This document shows positions 33,263 through 45,148 of a stretch of DNA of 64,000 nucleotides, piece by piece. Each line of letters begins with the position of its first letter. Position 1 is the first letter of the stretch. The notes under the pieces are model-generated. The model did no database searches and was not told the origin of the DNA. It saw nothing but the letters and a program-made list of their open reading frames with translations. Both the position numbers and the translations under genes were made by a program. This stretch comes from Auriscalpium vulgare (taxonomy: Eukaryota > Basidiomycota > Agaricomycetes > Russulales > Auriscalpiaceae): contig JAHBBC010000001.1 of NCBI GenBank assembly GCA_019915015.1, positions 806,001 to 870,000 on the forward strand, given 5' to 3'.

Positions 33263-34552
33263 ATGGAAGGGCTCAAAGTCCGCTCCCTCGAAGTGACAAT
33301 GGCCGGTGCTGCTATCCTGAACTCCGACCCCAACGCTGGCCTCGCGGTCTACCCACCACATGAGTTCGACAACATCCTAGGGCTTCTCAATGAGCTCCCC
33401 GCACCGTACCTCGAATCGCTTGCCCTCGACTGGAGGCGCGACCTTCCTGAGAGCATCTTCGCTCTTACCATCCCCGCTCGTCTCACGCGCCTGGTCCTCA
33501 TCGGTGCATGTTCAACACCCCGCGCGAGCGTATTTCACGCCCCGTTGACGTACCTCGAGCTGCGCTCATGTCGCATCTGGGAGACGTACGATCAACTATT
33601 CGACTCGCTTTCCGCCCTTCCAGGATTACAGATCCTCGTCCTCGACGGCGCTGAGCCCTCCGATGTCAGCTGCCCGATGCGGGATGTGAATTCTGTCGAT
33701 TTGCCGCATCTGCGCGTGCTGGAGTTGCAGGATTCATGGAGGGGCACGGAGTACATTCTGAAGACGTTGCGCGTACCCAACGACATCCAACTCACTCTCA
33801 CCCTCCCACTCGACGGCACATCCGGGCCCACGCAATGGTCAAGGATGGCACACGTCCTCCGCAGCATCGTGCCACATGAAACCCTCCGGTTCAAGAAAGT
33901 CGTCATTGACCCCTATGTCGACTACAGCGGGACCGAAAGCGCCGGGTTTACATTCACCGCTTCCTCATCGCGTCTCCTGCAAGCTTCAGGGATGGAGTCC
34001 TCTCTTCCGCCACAGCTGCGGCTCAAGTTTCCATGGGCCGACGCGGACGAGGATCGACAACGTGACGAGGCGTGGCTTATTGCCCGCGTTCTGCAGGCCT
34101 TCTTTTCTGGCCCGAACAAGGCGGGGCTCATAATGCGCGTCGCACATCCGGCATTCCGTAGTGTCGAGGGATGGCGCGGCCTTCCAGGCGTCCTCAAGGG
34201 GGCGCAAAGGCTCCACGTATGCAGTGACGCTGCGTTGGGGCTCATTGCGTCGCTCCAGAAGCTGCCCTTTCTTTTCAAAGAGCTGCGTGCGCTTTGTATC
34301 GAAGGGGCGGACTTTTCCGGGTTTTTGTCCGACCGCGAGGGCACCACGCTTTTCACAGGCTTGGTGCAGCTCCTTCAGGCCAATCAAGGAGAGTTTGCAC
34401 TTGATCAGCTGGTGATCGTCAATTGTGCGGTTGGCTCTGAGGCGGTAGACGCGTTGCGGCGTATGTTGGGCTCCGACAAGGTGCACTGGGACGTAGGAGA
34501 CGGAGAGCATGTCGAGGACCTGATCTCGCAGCTGGGTGAATGGATGATTTGA
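33263..34552 (+). CDS. LRR-type protein, F-box-family-like, without visible F-box
   Basis: An uninterrupted frame of 429 residues from the ATG at 33263. Irregular leucine-rich repeats are visible: LTRLVLIGACST, LTYLELRSCRIW, LPGLQILVLDGAEP, LPHLRVLELQDSW, LRFKKVVIDPYVDYSG and FKELRALCIEGADF. This is the pattern of the LRR part of agaricomycete F-box proteins, substrate adaptors of SCF ubiquitin ligases, but no F-box is seen upstream, so the adaptor role is uncertain. A 51-nt leader intron (33212-33262) probably precedes the start. It has a neighbour of similar type at 35587-37023. Confidence 0.65.
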   Translation: MEGLKVRSLEVTMAGAAILNSDPNAGLAVYPPHEFDNILGLLNELPAPYLESLALDWRRDLPESIFALTIPARLTRLVLIGACSTPRASVFHAPLTYLELRSCRIWETYDQLFDSLSALPGLQILVLDGAEPSDVSCPMRDVNSVDLPHLRVLELQDSWRGTEYILKTLRVPNDIQLTLTLPLDGTSGPTQWSRMAHVLRSIVPHETLRFKKVVIDPYVDYSGTESAGFTFTASSSRLLQASGMESSLPPQLRLKFPWADADEDRQRDEAWLIARVLQAFFSGPNKAGLIMRVAHPAFRSVEGWRGLPGVLKGAQRLHVCSDAALGLIASLQKLPFLFKELRALCIEGADFSGFLSDREGTTLFTGLVQLLQANQGEFALDQLVIVNCAVGSEAVDALRRMLGSDKVHWDVGDGEHVEDLISQLGEWMI

Positions 34553-34720
34553 TAGTCTCATATGTATGTGCCACCAGACTCTGTACGATCTCCCTACATT
34601 TACTATTACCTTCTACTAAGTATGGCGCGCGATACAGCGTGACGGCCACTAGCCACTGGGCGACGGCAGGCGCATCGAATGACAGTTTGCATCTCTGTCG
34701 CCGTGCTCTCCATTCACGTT

Positions 34721-35062
34721 CTGACTGTTGCGTAACTTCGTGTTATAGAAGGGCCGCTCTCGGCGAGAGCGCAGAGGTCTCGGGAGCGAGACATATATAT
34801 ATATATATGGCAGGCAATAGATATCCGAGAAAATATTGCCATATTACATAATGGCTACGCACGCTTGTTCAAATTCATTAATTGCACCACCTGACTGTTG
34901 CGTAACTTCGTGTTATAGAAGGGCCGCTCTCGGCGAGAGCGCAGAGGTCTCGGGAGCGAGACATATATATATATATATATGGCAGGCAATAGATATCCGA
35001 GAAAATATTGCCATACTACATAATGGCTACGCACGCTTGTTCAAATTCATTAATTGCACCAC
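34721..35062 (+). repeat. 170-bp tandem duplication with AT microsatellite
   Basis: Two near-identical copies, 34721-34890 and 34891-35062. Each contains the small palindromes GCTCTCGGCGAGAGC and GTCTCGGGAGCGAGAC followed by an (AT)n run; the second copy is 2 bp longer in the (AT)n. Flanks (34553-34720, 35063-35586) show no supported gene; a short frame near 35340-35380 with KSWASL weakly recalls an F-box. Confidence 0.9.
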
Positions 35063-35586
35063 CCGACAAGCTACAGTTACTTTACCCCATCCACTGCGCT
35101 ACTCTACCAAAGGGCATCTTGAACAATTGCAGTTTTAGCACAAAAAACGGCCAATATACACGATGGATCAAGGGATCACTACGAAACGCGACCAGTACAA
35201 AGCCATCACCCTCGCCACAACCTAGCCGCTGGGCGCTGGGGCCGCAATACTGCGCGCTCATTACCCTTCACTAGCTTCACTGTTTATGTCTCCGGGCCAC
35301 TTTCTGCCTGCTGCACACCGCGAGGTGATTTCATGCGTTCCTGTGCGCTCGACGTTCGTGTATAAATCCTGGGCCAGCCTGAGGTCGGGAGATACTCAAC
35401 GTCGTCTTTGGTGCCCTACTACTAGCGTGGCTTCACCTCTGGCATTCACTTCATCATCGCAGAAGATACTGTCATTCGAATCAGCACAAGGGGAGCGTAT
35501 CATTCACAAGCACTGGTGCGTGGTCATCACGTTTTCGCCTCTGCCGATGCTCACAACGCCTTCTAGCACTCGCCGCTGTAAACAGC

Positions 35587-37023
35587 ATGAATTCAACAAA
35601 GCACACTGGCTGGTATACAACACCGATCGGCGGCCCTCAAACTCGCACCATTCACATCATCCTCGAGTCGATTAAATTTCATCCCAACCTCGAAGAGCAT
35701 CTGGAAGAGATTCTGAACCGCGAGGACCTCCCCTTCGCCCACAGCATCGCTGTCTCCAGTGATTATTCCCAGCGCTTCGACCCCAAGACCCAGTTCGCTA
35801 TGAACTCCATCGTATTAGCGCTCAAGGAGACACACCACCCACCCCTGCGCAAGTTCATATTCCATGGCCTCGACACACGGCTCTCGATCAACCTCTTCTC
35901 CGGGCAGATTGCGCCATACCTCACCATGCTCATGCTCTCGCATGTTTCGCTGGATACCGCGCGCTCCCCGTTGCTGCGCATGGGCTCACTGCTCATACTC
36001 AAGATCAGCCACTCGGTTGTGTGGAACAATTTGGCGGACATGTTTAGTGTTCTCGGGGCGCTGCCGTTGCTGGAGTGTCTTGATCTGCAGCACGTTCGCT
36101 TGCAGGAACTACCAAACGAGTACGTCGTGCCCAAACCCAAGCCGAACCTGGCTCGACTGCAGCGACTCACATTCGTCGATCATTCTGCTCGGAGCGCGAC
36201 GTGGGTCCGTGATGTGCTCCTCGGCCTTGCGTTCCCTTCTACCGTGGAGTTGTACATCGAACATGACCTGCGCAATGATCCGGTTGATGGTGTTCCTCGG
36301 CAGCTCTCCTGGGCAGCGCCACGCGCAGTCCCTCGCCTGGTGGACTTCAGTACATTGACGATCTATCAGTATAAGGAGCTTAGGGATGACGTCAAGGTTC
36401 GACTCAATGATGGCTGTTCCATCGTTGCCAGCTCCGCAAGATGGACTGAAGCTGCGCAGGCCGATGGCTCTGACCCCTGGCTTCCCAAGCTCTTTTCGTA
36501 CAGTCTCCCGCCCGCCCATATGACGCGCCTAGAGTCCGACCGCGACTTTTTCGCCATGTCTGCAGTCCAGTCACTGGCGAAATACTTCAACATGTTCACA
36601 AACCTCGTCATCAGACACCCAGCGTGGAGAAACCCTGCGTTCTGGGAGATCTGCTCCCGCCTGGACTGCTTCGTAGGAGTCGACACTATCGAAGTACACG
36701 GGCACGCGGCAGGGAGTGGGCTTGTCGAAGCGCTCCTCAGGAACCTCACAAGGAATCTCGCAAAGGGCGAATATATACTGTTCCCACATTTGCGCAGGAT
36801 CGTCCTAGCGGACATGGACTTCAAAGCGCGCCTAGCGGATGGGTCCACGGAGCTGCTCGATGCACTGGTGCTTATCGTGCGGGGCAGAGTCCCGCCGCCG
36901 TCGGGAAGGCTGCCCTTCTTCATCGAGAGTATTGTATTCGGGCGCATGGGTGCGGTGGAGAAGGAAAGACTTCAGTTGGCGAGGAGTGCTGGACCCGTGG
37001 TCAACGTGGTGGTATATGAATGA
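35587..37023 (+). CDS. LRR-type protein, second neighbour
   Basis: An uninterrupted frame of 478 residues from the ATG at 35587. LRR-like units are LRKFIFHGLDTRLSINLF, APYLTMLMLSHVSL, MGSLLILKISHSVVW, LPLLECLDLQHVRLQELP and LARLQRLTFVDHSAR, and further ones lie near the C-terminus (FPHLRRIVLADMDF). No F-box or membrane segment is visible. Architecture and size resemble the gene at 33263-34552, but sequence identity is low by eye, so they are at best old paralogues. Confidence 0.6.
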   Translation: MNSTKHTGWYTTPIGGPQTRTIHIILESIKFHPNLEEHLEEILNREDLPFAHSIAVSSDYSQRFDPKTQFAMNSIVLALKETHHPPLRKFIFHGLDTRLSINLFSGQIAPYLTMLMLSHVSLDTARSPLLRMGSLLILKISHSVVWNNLADMFSVLGALPLLECLDLQHVRLQELPNEYVVPKPKPNLARLQRLTFVDHSARSATWVRDVLLGLAFPSTVELYIEHDLRNDPVDGVPRQLSWAAPRAVPRLVDFSTLTIYQYKELRDDVKVRLNDGCSIVASSARWTEAAQADGSDPWLPKLFSYSLPPAHMTRLESDRDFFAMSAVQSLAKYFNMFTNLVIRHPAWRNPAFWEICSRLDCFVGVDTIEVHGHAAGSGLVEALLRNLTRNLAKGEYILFPHLRRIVLADMDFKARLADGSTELLDALVLIVRGRVPPPSGRLPFFIESIVFGRMGAVEKERLQLARSAGPVVNVVVYE

Positions 37024-37312
37024 TGTGAAGCCGTGGTAAGTATCTCCCTACTTACACATTTCTATCTCGTTATGATACATAGCCTCCTGATGGGCAATTT
37101 TATTACGCGTGTAAATCATGAGCGCTTGAGCCTTAGTCAAGTTTCTGAAGTTTGCAAAGTTCGAGGACGTGGCGCGGCGCCGGGCTAGTCTCCGTTGCCG
37201 ACCTTGCGCGGGGCGCCGGGCGCCGACCGGGCGCCATTCCTCAGCCTTGTTCCTCAATGTTTCCATCCGCTGCATGCATCGTTTCTAACGTTTCCTCTTG
37301 ACCACGACTGCG
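37024..37312. other. GC-rich intergenic spacer
   Basis: Contains GC-rich repeats of GGCGC/GCGCC type at about 37170-37245. Promoter region of the phosphoesterase gene. Confidence 0.4.
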
Positions 37313-39530
37313 ATGAACTCTCTCAATCAAACGCGCAACGTTCGCAACAGTCGCTTTGTTCGCCAATTCGCGCCGAACCTCCTCGTCACCGCGCTACGTT
37401 TCGCATGGGTTGTGCTCATAATATGGGGCGAAATAGGCGTTTTCTTCTGGAGCCTGTCGGACTGCAGATGGCCTGACAAGTCCTTCGGTGCTGTGCGTCC
37501 CTTTCGTACCCCTTTGTTTGTGCGCGGAAACGCTGAGCTCGGGACAGATGGAGACAGGGGAGCAGCCGGCACACATTATGATGATCGCGGACGCACAGAT
37601 CGCAGCGCCACATGCGAATGCACATACGTGGACCCAGTTCTTCCGCGACGTGTACACGCGCAAGTCGTGGGCTGCCGCGCGCCGTCTGCGCCCAACCGAC
37701 GTTGTATTCCTCGGCGACATGCTCTCGTCAGGGGTGAGCATCGAGTCGGATGACGAGTGAGTGACCCCCTCCCTGTAATAGGACGGTAGAGCTGACCGTG
37801 CGCTGTGTCTGTGCGTTGTGGGAGCCCGTAGGTATGCGCTGTATGCTAGCAAGTTCAAGGGCCTCTTCCCGCTTGACCCCACAGTGAGGGTGCACTACAT
37901 CCCCGGCAACGCCGATGTTGGGTGCGTGGTATCATGTGCAATTCATCTCCTCTCCTTACACACGCAATAGTTTGGGCATCGCGACGCAATTCGCGAATCC
38001 CATCCGGCAACGCTACGAACGCCATTTCGGGGCCGTCAACCAGCACGCATCCCTCGCAAACCACACCCTCGTCCTGCTCGACGCGCCAGGCATTGTCGAT
38101 GAGGATTACTTGCGCGCGGGGCAAGGCGTTTCGTTCGAGGATTGGACTCCTGTGCAGGGAGGAACGGTGGAGTTTGTGAAGGGACTGGCAGCAGGTACGT
38201 CGGGTCGCGTTATGGTCGCTTTCAATGGCACCCATCATTCATGCGGGCTTGGCAGATGGGCAGACGGAGCCGGTCGTGCTGTTCAGCCACATTCCGCTGC
38301 ATCGCGCCGAGTCGAAGCAATGCGGGCCGCTGCGCGAACGAGGGACGATTCACCGCGGCGTCGGGCGCGGGTGGCAGAAGACGCTCGGCAAACACACGTC
38401 TGCATTCATCCTTGAGAATCTGCGTCCCACTATCATCTTCAGGTGCGTTTCCCTTGTCCTCTCAGTCGCAGGCTTTCTCACAGCGCATGTAGCGCGGACG
38501 ACAAAGATTATTGTGACATTACTCACGTTCTCCCGCACACGTCACTGGACCCCTCTCGTGCAATCCATGAAGTAACGATCAAGTCATTTTCGCGCGTGCG
38601 ACACATCCAACAGCCCGGACTCCACCTCCTCTCTCTGCTGCCGGTTCCCCCGCCTCCTCCCCGGACCATGCGTCTAACCTGCTTTCGTCTGACAGACATG
38701 CGCACGCGCAATGCCTCTTCCCCTCTGCGTATGGGCCAGCTACGCGACTGTACCTTCCTGGTGCATGCCTCACATTATTCATCATCCTCATCGCGCACCA
38801 GCAACGGCTGCGCCGGCGCGAACAGATCCGACTCGAGACAGCGTCGCCCTTGCCGACGCCGCGCTCCTCACAGCTGAACCTCTCCGGGCTTGGGCCCGCA
38901 CACGACGAGCCTCCCTCACCGTACTCCGCTTCGTCGGCGTATTCGTACTCGTACGCCTACGCCAACACGCCGCCTTCCCAACATGGCAAGGCGTACTTCG
39001 ACTTGCCCGCAAGGAACGAGCAGAACCAGCGCGCGCCGAGCGGGAGCATGCAGGGGGCGGGCGGGCTGCGCACACCGGGCACGCCGTGGACCCCGTGGAC
39101 GCCGCAGTCCGGGGGCGCACACACGCGCCCCGACCACGACGACGAGGATGGGGACGACGCAGACCACCCTGGCGAGCAGTACCTCTACCTCCCACGCGCC
39201 GGCTCGCCCGCGCAGCACATGCTCGATCGGCGCCACGCCCCGCACCTGCGCTCGCTTTCCACCACGTCGCCGCCGCCGTTCCTTCCCGCGCTGAACTCCG
39301 CGCCGACGTACGAGTGGTCGTACGCGTTTACGTTCCGTGGTCGTCGCCGCCGGTTCGCCTTGCGCCCGCCGCGGTGGGTTGCGAAGCGCCTGCGCGCTGT
39401 GCGGGAGAGCCGGCAGCGGCGGGCGTTTGGTGGGGAAGGAATGTGGGAGGGCGTGGGGAGGGATGTGGGGAGGGTGGTGGGCCCTGCGGCGGTTGTCTGG
39501 GTAGGCTTTGCCTGGTGGTTCTCTCGGTGA
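37313..39530 (+). CDS. Cdc1/Ted1/PGAP5-type metallophosphoesterase
   Basis: A membrane-bound, metal-dependent phosphoesterase that in yeast and mammals remodels GPI-anchor ethanolamine phosphate and aids ER exit. Exons 37313-37492, 37548-37756, 37832-37921, 37971-38194, 38256-38442 and 38493-38643 are in frame; the last begins near 38696 and ends at 39530. An N-terminal membrane helix (LRFAWVVLIIWGEIGVFFW) precedes the catalytic motifs MMIADAQI, DVVFLGDML, YIPGNADVG, LFSHIPLHR and SADDKDYCD. A second hydrophobic segment (LPGACLTLFIILIAH) and a long polar tail follow. The junction of the last two exons does not close in frame with GT-AG sites (off by one), so either an indel or an unusual splice is present near 38640-38700. 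Confidence 0.8.
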
Positions 39531-39857
39531 AGTGTCGCGTGCCAGTGTTGGAAGGTGACAAAAGCTGGGGAGGTTCCTGAGAGACATACAGTGTTACTTC
39601 CCATTATTTGACAGATATGTACCAGATATATAGCGACGCGATTTTGCCAATCTCGCGGATTTACAGGCTTACCGCGCAGACCAGGCGGACAGATGAGTCT
39701 GATGACGTTGAGCTCGCGAAGGTTGAATCTACAGGAGACTAGAATAGAGCCTAATAGAGCTCAAAAAGGCGATTAGACGCGCGTACGATAGCCTTGACAT
39801 CGACCGTCGTCAGCACCGCGCTTCTACATATACTGACCCAGCCGGTCAGCCTCCACG
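39531..39857. other. Intergenic spacer, promoter of BSD gene
   Basis: No gene seen. Confidence 0.4.
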
Positions 39858-41482
39858 ATGAGCTTTTGGGAGAACACATTCACCGTGACGGGCACCGGGA
39901 CACCGCCGCCAGAACCTGGACACCAACGGCGACAGAGCCTGAACGAGGAGGTGACTGAGGTTATGGGACAGCTTGGACGGTTTTGGGGAGGATTTAGGAA
40001 ACAGGTGCGTCCTGGAGACATGCGTGCATAGCGTAGAGCCAGAATTAATGCTGGAATTCATATAGAGCCAGGATGCGCTGGAGGCCGCGCGCAAAGAGGT
40101 CGGCGAGATTGTAACGCAAGCACAGAAAGAGATCGAGAAGCTATCGTCAACATCCGAGACCTCTCCCTACCCTTCATCATCCAGAGACATCACAGACAGT
40201 GCTGACGACGCTACCTCGCCATCGACATCCGCCTCTGCGTCCACCTCTGCCTCCGTTGCCACCCTGCCCGAACACCCCGCATCTCCCTCCGCACCCACAT
40301 CCACATCTCCCTCATCCTCCACGACGCTTTTCTCCCGCCTCCAGACACATCTCCCACCCGACCTCATCACGACGCTCCGCGACAACCTCCCCGAGACGAT
40401 CCGCAACGCGCCCGAGCGCCTTGACCTCGCGCAGCTCCGCACGACGCTGCAGCATGTGCGCGTGCAGGACGCGACCGCGCGTGGCGAGGAACTATTCCGT
40501 GGCGCAGGCGAATTCCTGCGCGACGCCGTCCGCGTCGTCCCGCCCGATGCTGCTGCTGCTGCTGTTGCGGGCCCGTCGGGCAGCGGCACGCCGCTGTCGG
40601 GCGAGGAGACTCCACGCACAGAGGTGAAAGAAGCGGGCCCCGGTGCGGGCGCGGGTCCCACGGGAGAGGCGCGCGCGATCGCGACCAGGAAGGAGGCGTT
40701 GCTGCATGCCCTACGGACGAATGGCGACATCGTGAAGGTTGACCCGACTGACGAGAAGAACTCGGAGGCGCTGTTCCGGGCGTGGCAAGAAAGGGAAGTT
40801 CTAGCCAAGGAGGGTGGGATCGACGGACCCTCATTTGCGGAGAGGAAGCGAGCCGAGCTGGCGGAGGATGGCGGGGCCTTGGGGATTACCCTGGAGGGCT
40901 TAGGTGCGTTCGTTATTGTATTTGCGTTGTTTTGTTCTCTCATTATTCCCTGCATTTAGTCCCATCTGTGCTCACGGAGAGTCTATTTTGGACGCGGTAC
41001 TTCTTCCGATTGTTTCAGATAGAACAGGACGAAGAAAGGCGCAAAGCACTGCTGCAAGGTATGTCATACAGGCAGTCGTCATCTCTTACGCATTTGCTAA
41101 GTGCGACGCTATTTTGAATCCCATCCATTTCCCAGGCTCCGCGGAGCAGGAAGAAGATTTTAGCTGGGAGGATGAGGATGAGGAGAGCTCATCGCCGACC
41201 GCCGCCACACACCCGCAGCGCGCGCCTTCCTCTGAGGCCGAGACCAAGACCGTCGACCCTGTACGTGCGCCACAACACCATCTGCGCGCGCCGTCGTCGC
41301 AGGCTGCGACCCCCGGCACGCTGAGCCCGTCGCAGAGCGAGGATAGCTACGACCTCGTGTCGTCTGGGCCGGCCAGCACGACGGGCGCCAAGCCGAAGGG
41401 CCAGGAAGAGGATGACGATGACGAGGATAGCGAGGGCGAGGAGGATGAGGAGGATGAGAGTGGGGATAGTGACTGGGAGTAG
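39858..41482 (+). CDS. BSD-domain protein (Dos2-like)
   Basis: Four exons, 39858-40004, 40066-40903, 40960-41058 and 41136-41482, close to 476 residues. The N-terminus (MSFWENTF, then VMGQLGRFWGGFRKQSQDAL) and an amphipathic helix resemble the start of SYAP/Dos2-like BSD proteins. The BSD domain spans about residues 329-365, with the paired aromatics in LFWTRYFFRLFQIEQDEERR. A Ser/Pro-rich region and a very acidic tail ending GDSDWE follow, as in Dos2 relatives, which act in ubiquitin-linked or trafficking functions that are poorly defined. No membrane segment. Confidence 0.8.
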
Positions 41483-42796
41483 TTCGCTGCACGGCAGGCT
41501 AGGCTGCGGGGACTAGTGGGCTCCGATGTAGGACTATGACATGGAAGTACCCGCAACTGCAGCGTATTGCGTGGTGAACCGGTAAGACGGCTCGGAGGTC
41601 GGGTGTCACGTGTAATTGCCTGGACCCTAAGTCTCAGCTGTACACAGAAAGACAATTGTTCTGTCGTGGACCCCAGATTCAAATATCACGATCACGATCA
41701 TGCCAAAGACACGGCGCGCATTCCATCTGGTGATCGTGCATGTATCATACAAGACAAAACACATGACGTCACCGACAGGTGTGGCGAGTGCGCCTTTGCT
41801 TCGCCCAGACCAGAATACTGTACAAGGACCCATCAGAATATTAGATCCTCGCTCAATTCATACTCAACGACAATAATGCAGGTCGTACGTAGCAAGCTGA
41901 AAGACGAGCGGTTGGCCGGAAAGCCGGCCCGGCTCGCATGCACGACCCGGGACGGCACCCACCACGTCGCATTCCACCACCACCACCACCATCCACTGGC
42001 AACCACGACTTTAACAACGTTTTCAACGTCAACGCCTCTGCAGCACGCATACAAATGCAACGTATCCTTACCGTGCCATGCGGACTTAAGTCAAGTACGT
42101 TCTTGATGGTCGCCGGCAGACCACGTACGAAGCGCTCGTGGCGACCTCCCGCTCGCGGCCTCCCTTCACAATAATCCCTTCACCCTTCCCTTCAAACTCC
42201 CATATACACTCCTCTATGGCTTTTAAAACAATCGACGCGGTCATACACAATGAGTAACTGCTGGCGGGCAGCGGGCGACCGCGCAGGCTTTGCGAGGGGC
42301 TTGCGAGGCATCACAACATCGACCTTTACCCGGAAGCCGTGCGTTGTTCAAACTCTTCAGTATAACTAACGAATCTCGCTGTTCTACGTGTCAGTCACGA
42401 TCGGTGAGAACTGATGCACGGCTGTTGAGCCAGTGTACGTGGGCCGCAGCTGTGGCCCGCCGTGGTGGCAAAGTGCCGCCGCCCACGTCCCAGACGACTT
42501 TGTGGCCCGCCCGGTAGGATATAAACCGTCGATGCATCCGCCATTTGATCCCCACAAGCCTCGCCCGTATCATTTGCAGCCCGCATCTCCTCCCCGCCCT
42601 TCCGCTGCAGCGTATCCGCCCCCCGTGTCCCCACCGTCGCATTCTACACCATCCCGACCGCCTTTATCCCTCGCCCTTCCCTCCGTGACCCCGTCCTCCG
42701 CCGCCGCCATCCTCTCCATCCCATCTTCCCTGTGCCCGACCCCGTGCCCGTCTTGAGTGCGTCCGGCTGTTCCCTATTATCCTTCTTACCATCTGA
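41483..42796. other. Intergenic, no supported gene
   Basis: Holds a CAC run at about 41975-41995 and a TATA-like GGATATAAAC at about 42517, upstream of the next gene. No conserved frame on either strand. Confidence 0.5.
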
Positions 42797-43504
42797 ATGC
42801 CCCGACAGCTCCTTCCCCCACCATCCAGCATGAGTGCCGGTCCGGCGCCTTCACCTATCCCTCCCATCGGGGATCCGAAGCTGGTGCTGAGTGTCCCTTG
42901 CTCGCCTGAGCAGGGAGACGATGCGTTGCTGTCAGCGCTGATGGAAAGCTGGCGGCAGTGCAATTCGAAAGACACACTTGTCATTCGGGAGGGCCAGTAC
43001 GAGCTCTGGACACCGCATGCCGGCGAGTCGCTAGATTCTCCGCCACGGCGGTGTGTGGAGATTCATTGCTGGGCTAACATCGACTATGCATGGAGGTATC
43101 TGCCAGAGGACATGCTCACCGACGTTGTGATCTGTCGTGGAGCTGGTCCATTCCCAGTCAACAGGATGGACTTGGTCAAGCTGAAGGCACAGAAGCTCAC
43201 AGCTCGTGACGGCTCGGGCTTAGATTCAAGTAAAGCATGGCAGGGTCTTTCCGAACAAATGGCGCTCTGTGGATGCATCGAGCTCTGCATTCACGGCACC
43301 TGTATCCCAGGAGCAGCTTCATACTTGTCGTCTGCTTCCTCACTTCCTCCTTTGTTTTCACTTCTAATGCAGTCTCTGAATATCTCTGCTCGTAATCGCT
43401 CAGTAGATCCGCCAGGGCAGAAAGTCGCAGAAGAGAGGCTGCGGTTTTTTTGCAGGGATTTTACTTCACCATCTAACATTATGCCAACATTAAAGTACGA
43501 ATAG
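42797..43504 (+). CDS. Hypothetical protein, single exon
   Basis: An ATG-started frame of 235 residues. The N-terminus is Pro-rich; the middle has ordered-looking sequence (LVLSVPCSPEQGDDALLSAL, VEIHCWANIDYAWRYLPEDM, VVICRGAGPFP). No membrane segment, signal peptide or motif I can assign. A TATA-like element lies 270 bp upstream. Could be an orphan gene or the stump of a longer one. Confidence 0.4.
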   Translation: MPRQLLPPPSSMSAGPAPSPIPPIGDPKLVLSVPCSPEQGDDALLSALMESWRQCNSKDTLVIREGQYELWTPHAGESLDSPPRRCVEIHCWANIDYAWRYLPEDMLTDVVICRGAGPFPVNRMDLVKLKAQKLTARDGSGLDSSKAWQGLSEQMALCGCIELCIHGTCIPGAASYLSSASSLPPLFSLLMQSLNISARNRSVDPPGQKVAEERLRFFCRDFTSPSNIMPTLKYE

Positions 43505-45148
43505 CACTGTCCTTTGATCTGTGCGATGCCTGGCCCCAAAATCCTCTTAGATCCGACTCGGAGCAGAATACTGTCGTGTTGCTTTCCAGATCTCTACTAG
43601 AAGGTAATGTAGGTGCTTGGGCATGTTACATAGTGTACGTAGAATCAGTTCAGTAACGTATGTCGTACACATTGTGAAAGGCAATTTGAAACGACAGCCT
43701 ACGCATACTGTACCATTACGGAGAGAGGCTCGTGGGGGTCAGGCTGTGACCAAAATTTACACATGCTCGTTCGGCTTGAAGTGCTCGCAGGACCGCGGGA
43801 CCTGTGACCGGTGACCCGAGCAAAAAATATGCTCGATCATGTGACGTGTTCATGGACGGAAACAGGCTGCGCAGCAGTGCGCTTGGGGCGGCAGTGGACT
43901 TCGGACAGTGGTGGGTATGCACTGTGTGTGCGCACGCTGCGGGCGATCGCCCTGGCCCACTGGCCCTCGTCAAGGGCCGTGAAGTACATGCAATCTATAG
44001 GCGAAAATGGGCGCCGGCGCCGCGGCGTGCGCGCAGACGCGTGCGGCGCCCGGCCCACCTTCTACGAGTCGCGACGGCGGGCTGCAGAGGCACGGCACGG
44101 TGAGAGAACGCGGCCCAAATGGCGGATGTTGAAAATGCTCAGGCCCGGGCTCTGAAGAAGCGGGCAAGCTCTGCGATGAGAATAAAGCCGCCTCAGGAGG
44201 AGTCACACTGCTTGTGTTCAAGACTCAGAGGCCAACATGTTCCTACTGGTAGAAAAGTAAAAAAAGGGCATCAAATATATTTCGTGGTCATGGTGCTCGC
44301 AACCCGCTGTGACCTGTGACCCTCAGTAAAAACGCGAAGTCAGCCGCCAGTCCTGTATGGAGGCGTAGGTCATCCTCTAGTCCAACAATGGGCCGAAATA
44401 GTCCGCTGCTGTCAGAACACCCTATATACGTAATGATCCGTTATATACGTTATATACATCATGATATGTACGGGTATGCAATCGGCTCGCTCAGCGGCAG
44501 CCTGCCACGCGTCGAGCCTGGCGGCGTAGTGCGCGCGCAGGCGGCGGCCAGCGACGGGGAACCAAGAGGTGGCGCTGTAGCACGTCTCAGCGGAGAAGGG
44601 AGAGGTCAAACGAAATTGTGACGCACAGGTGCTTTGAGTGCTTCAGATCAAGACCTGGACGTGTCGTTTAGAGGGCAGGGCGACCGCGCCTATGGCACAG
44701 TTGTGTGGCCTCGCGGGTGGGGAGCAGACTCGCTGTCTAGCGCGGGCTGAGCGCACGGTGCGTGGCGCAGGGCGCACTGTGGGCCTGAGACGTGGGTGGG
44801 TGATGGGTGGGGGATGGACTGGGTGCTGCAGACGTACGGCGAGTGGGATGAGCGCGTCGAGAGTCGAGAGAAGTGATTTCGCTGTCTAGTAGCAGGCTGA
44901 GCGCACGGTGCGTGGCGCAGGGCGTTGTGGGCCTGAGACATGGGTGGGTGTGTAGGGAGCAGTCGGGTGCGAGTTGAGGGGATCGCATCAGCACACCGGC
45001 GCTTGCGGCGCTGCGCCGGCAACGCGCGACGCGACTAAGTGCTCGCGGTCGCGGCGAACTCGAACTTCACGCTTTCATCGTCCAAACCCTGTGTCAGTCT
45101 TTTGTAGCATTCCATCCTCACAAATGCTGACGCCCTCGCATCAAGGCA
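43505..45148. other. Long spacer, no supported gene
   Basis: Only short overlapping frames. Contains the direct repeat pair listed separately and a small ATATACGT cluster at about 44425-44465. Confidence 0.5.
44732..44950 (+). repeat. About 70-bp direct repeat pair
   Basis: Copy 1 at 44732-44802 and copy 2 at 44881-44950, both starting GCTGTCTAG and ending GAGAC(G/A)TGGGTGGGTG, with about 90% identity by eye and a 78-bp spacer. Confidence 0.8.

Noticed and set aside
38711..39587. Several long frames on both strands over the phosphoesterase tail
   Set aside because: They are side products of GC-rich low-complexity coding sequence; only the frame ending at 39530 continues the protein.
41938..42060. 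Frame with a run of histidine or proline codons
   Set aside because: It derives from a simple CAC/CCA repeat with no gene context.
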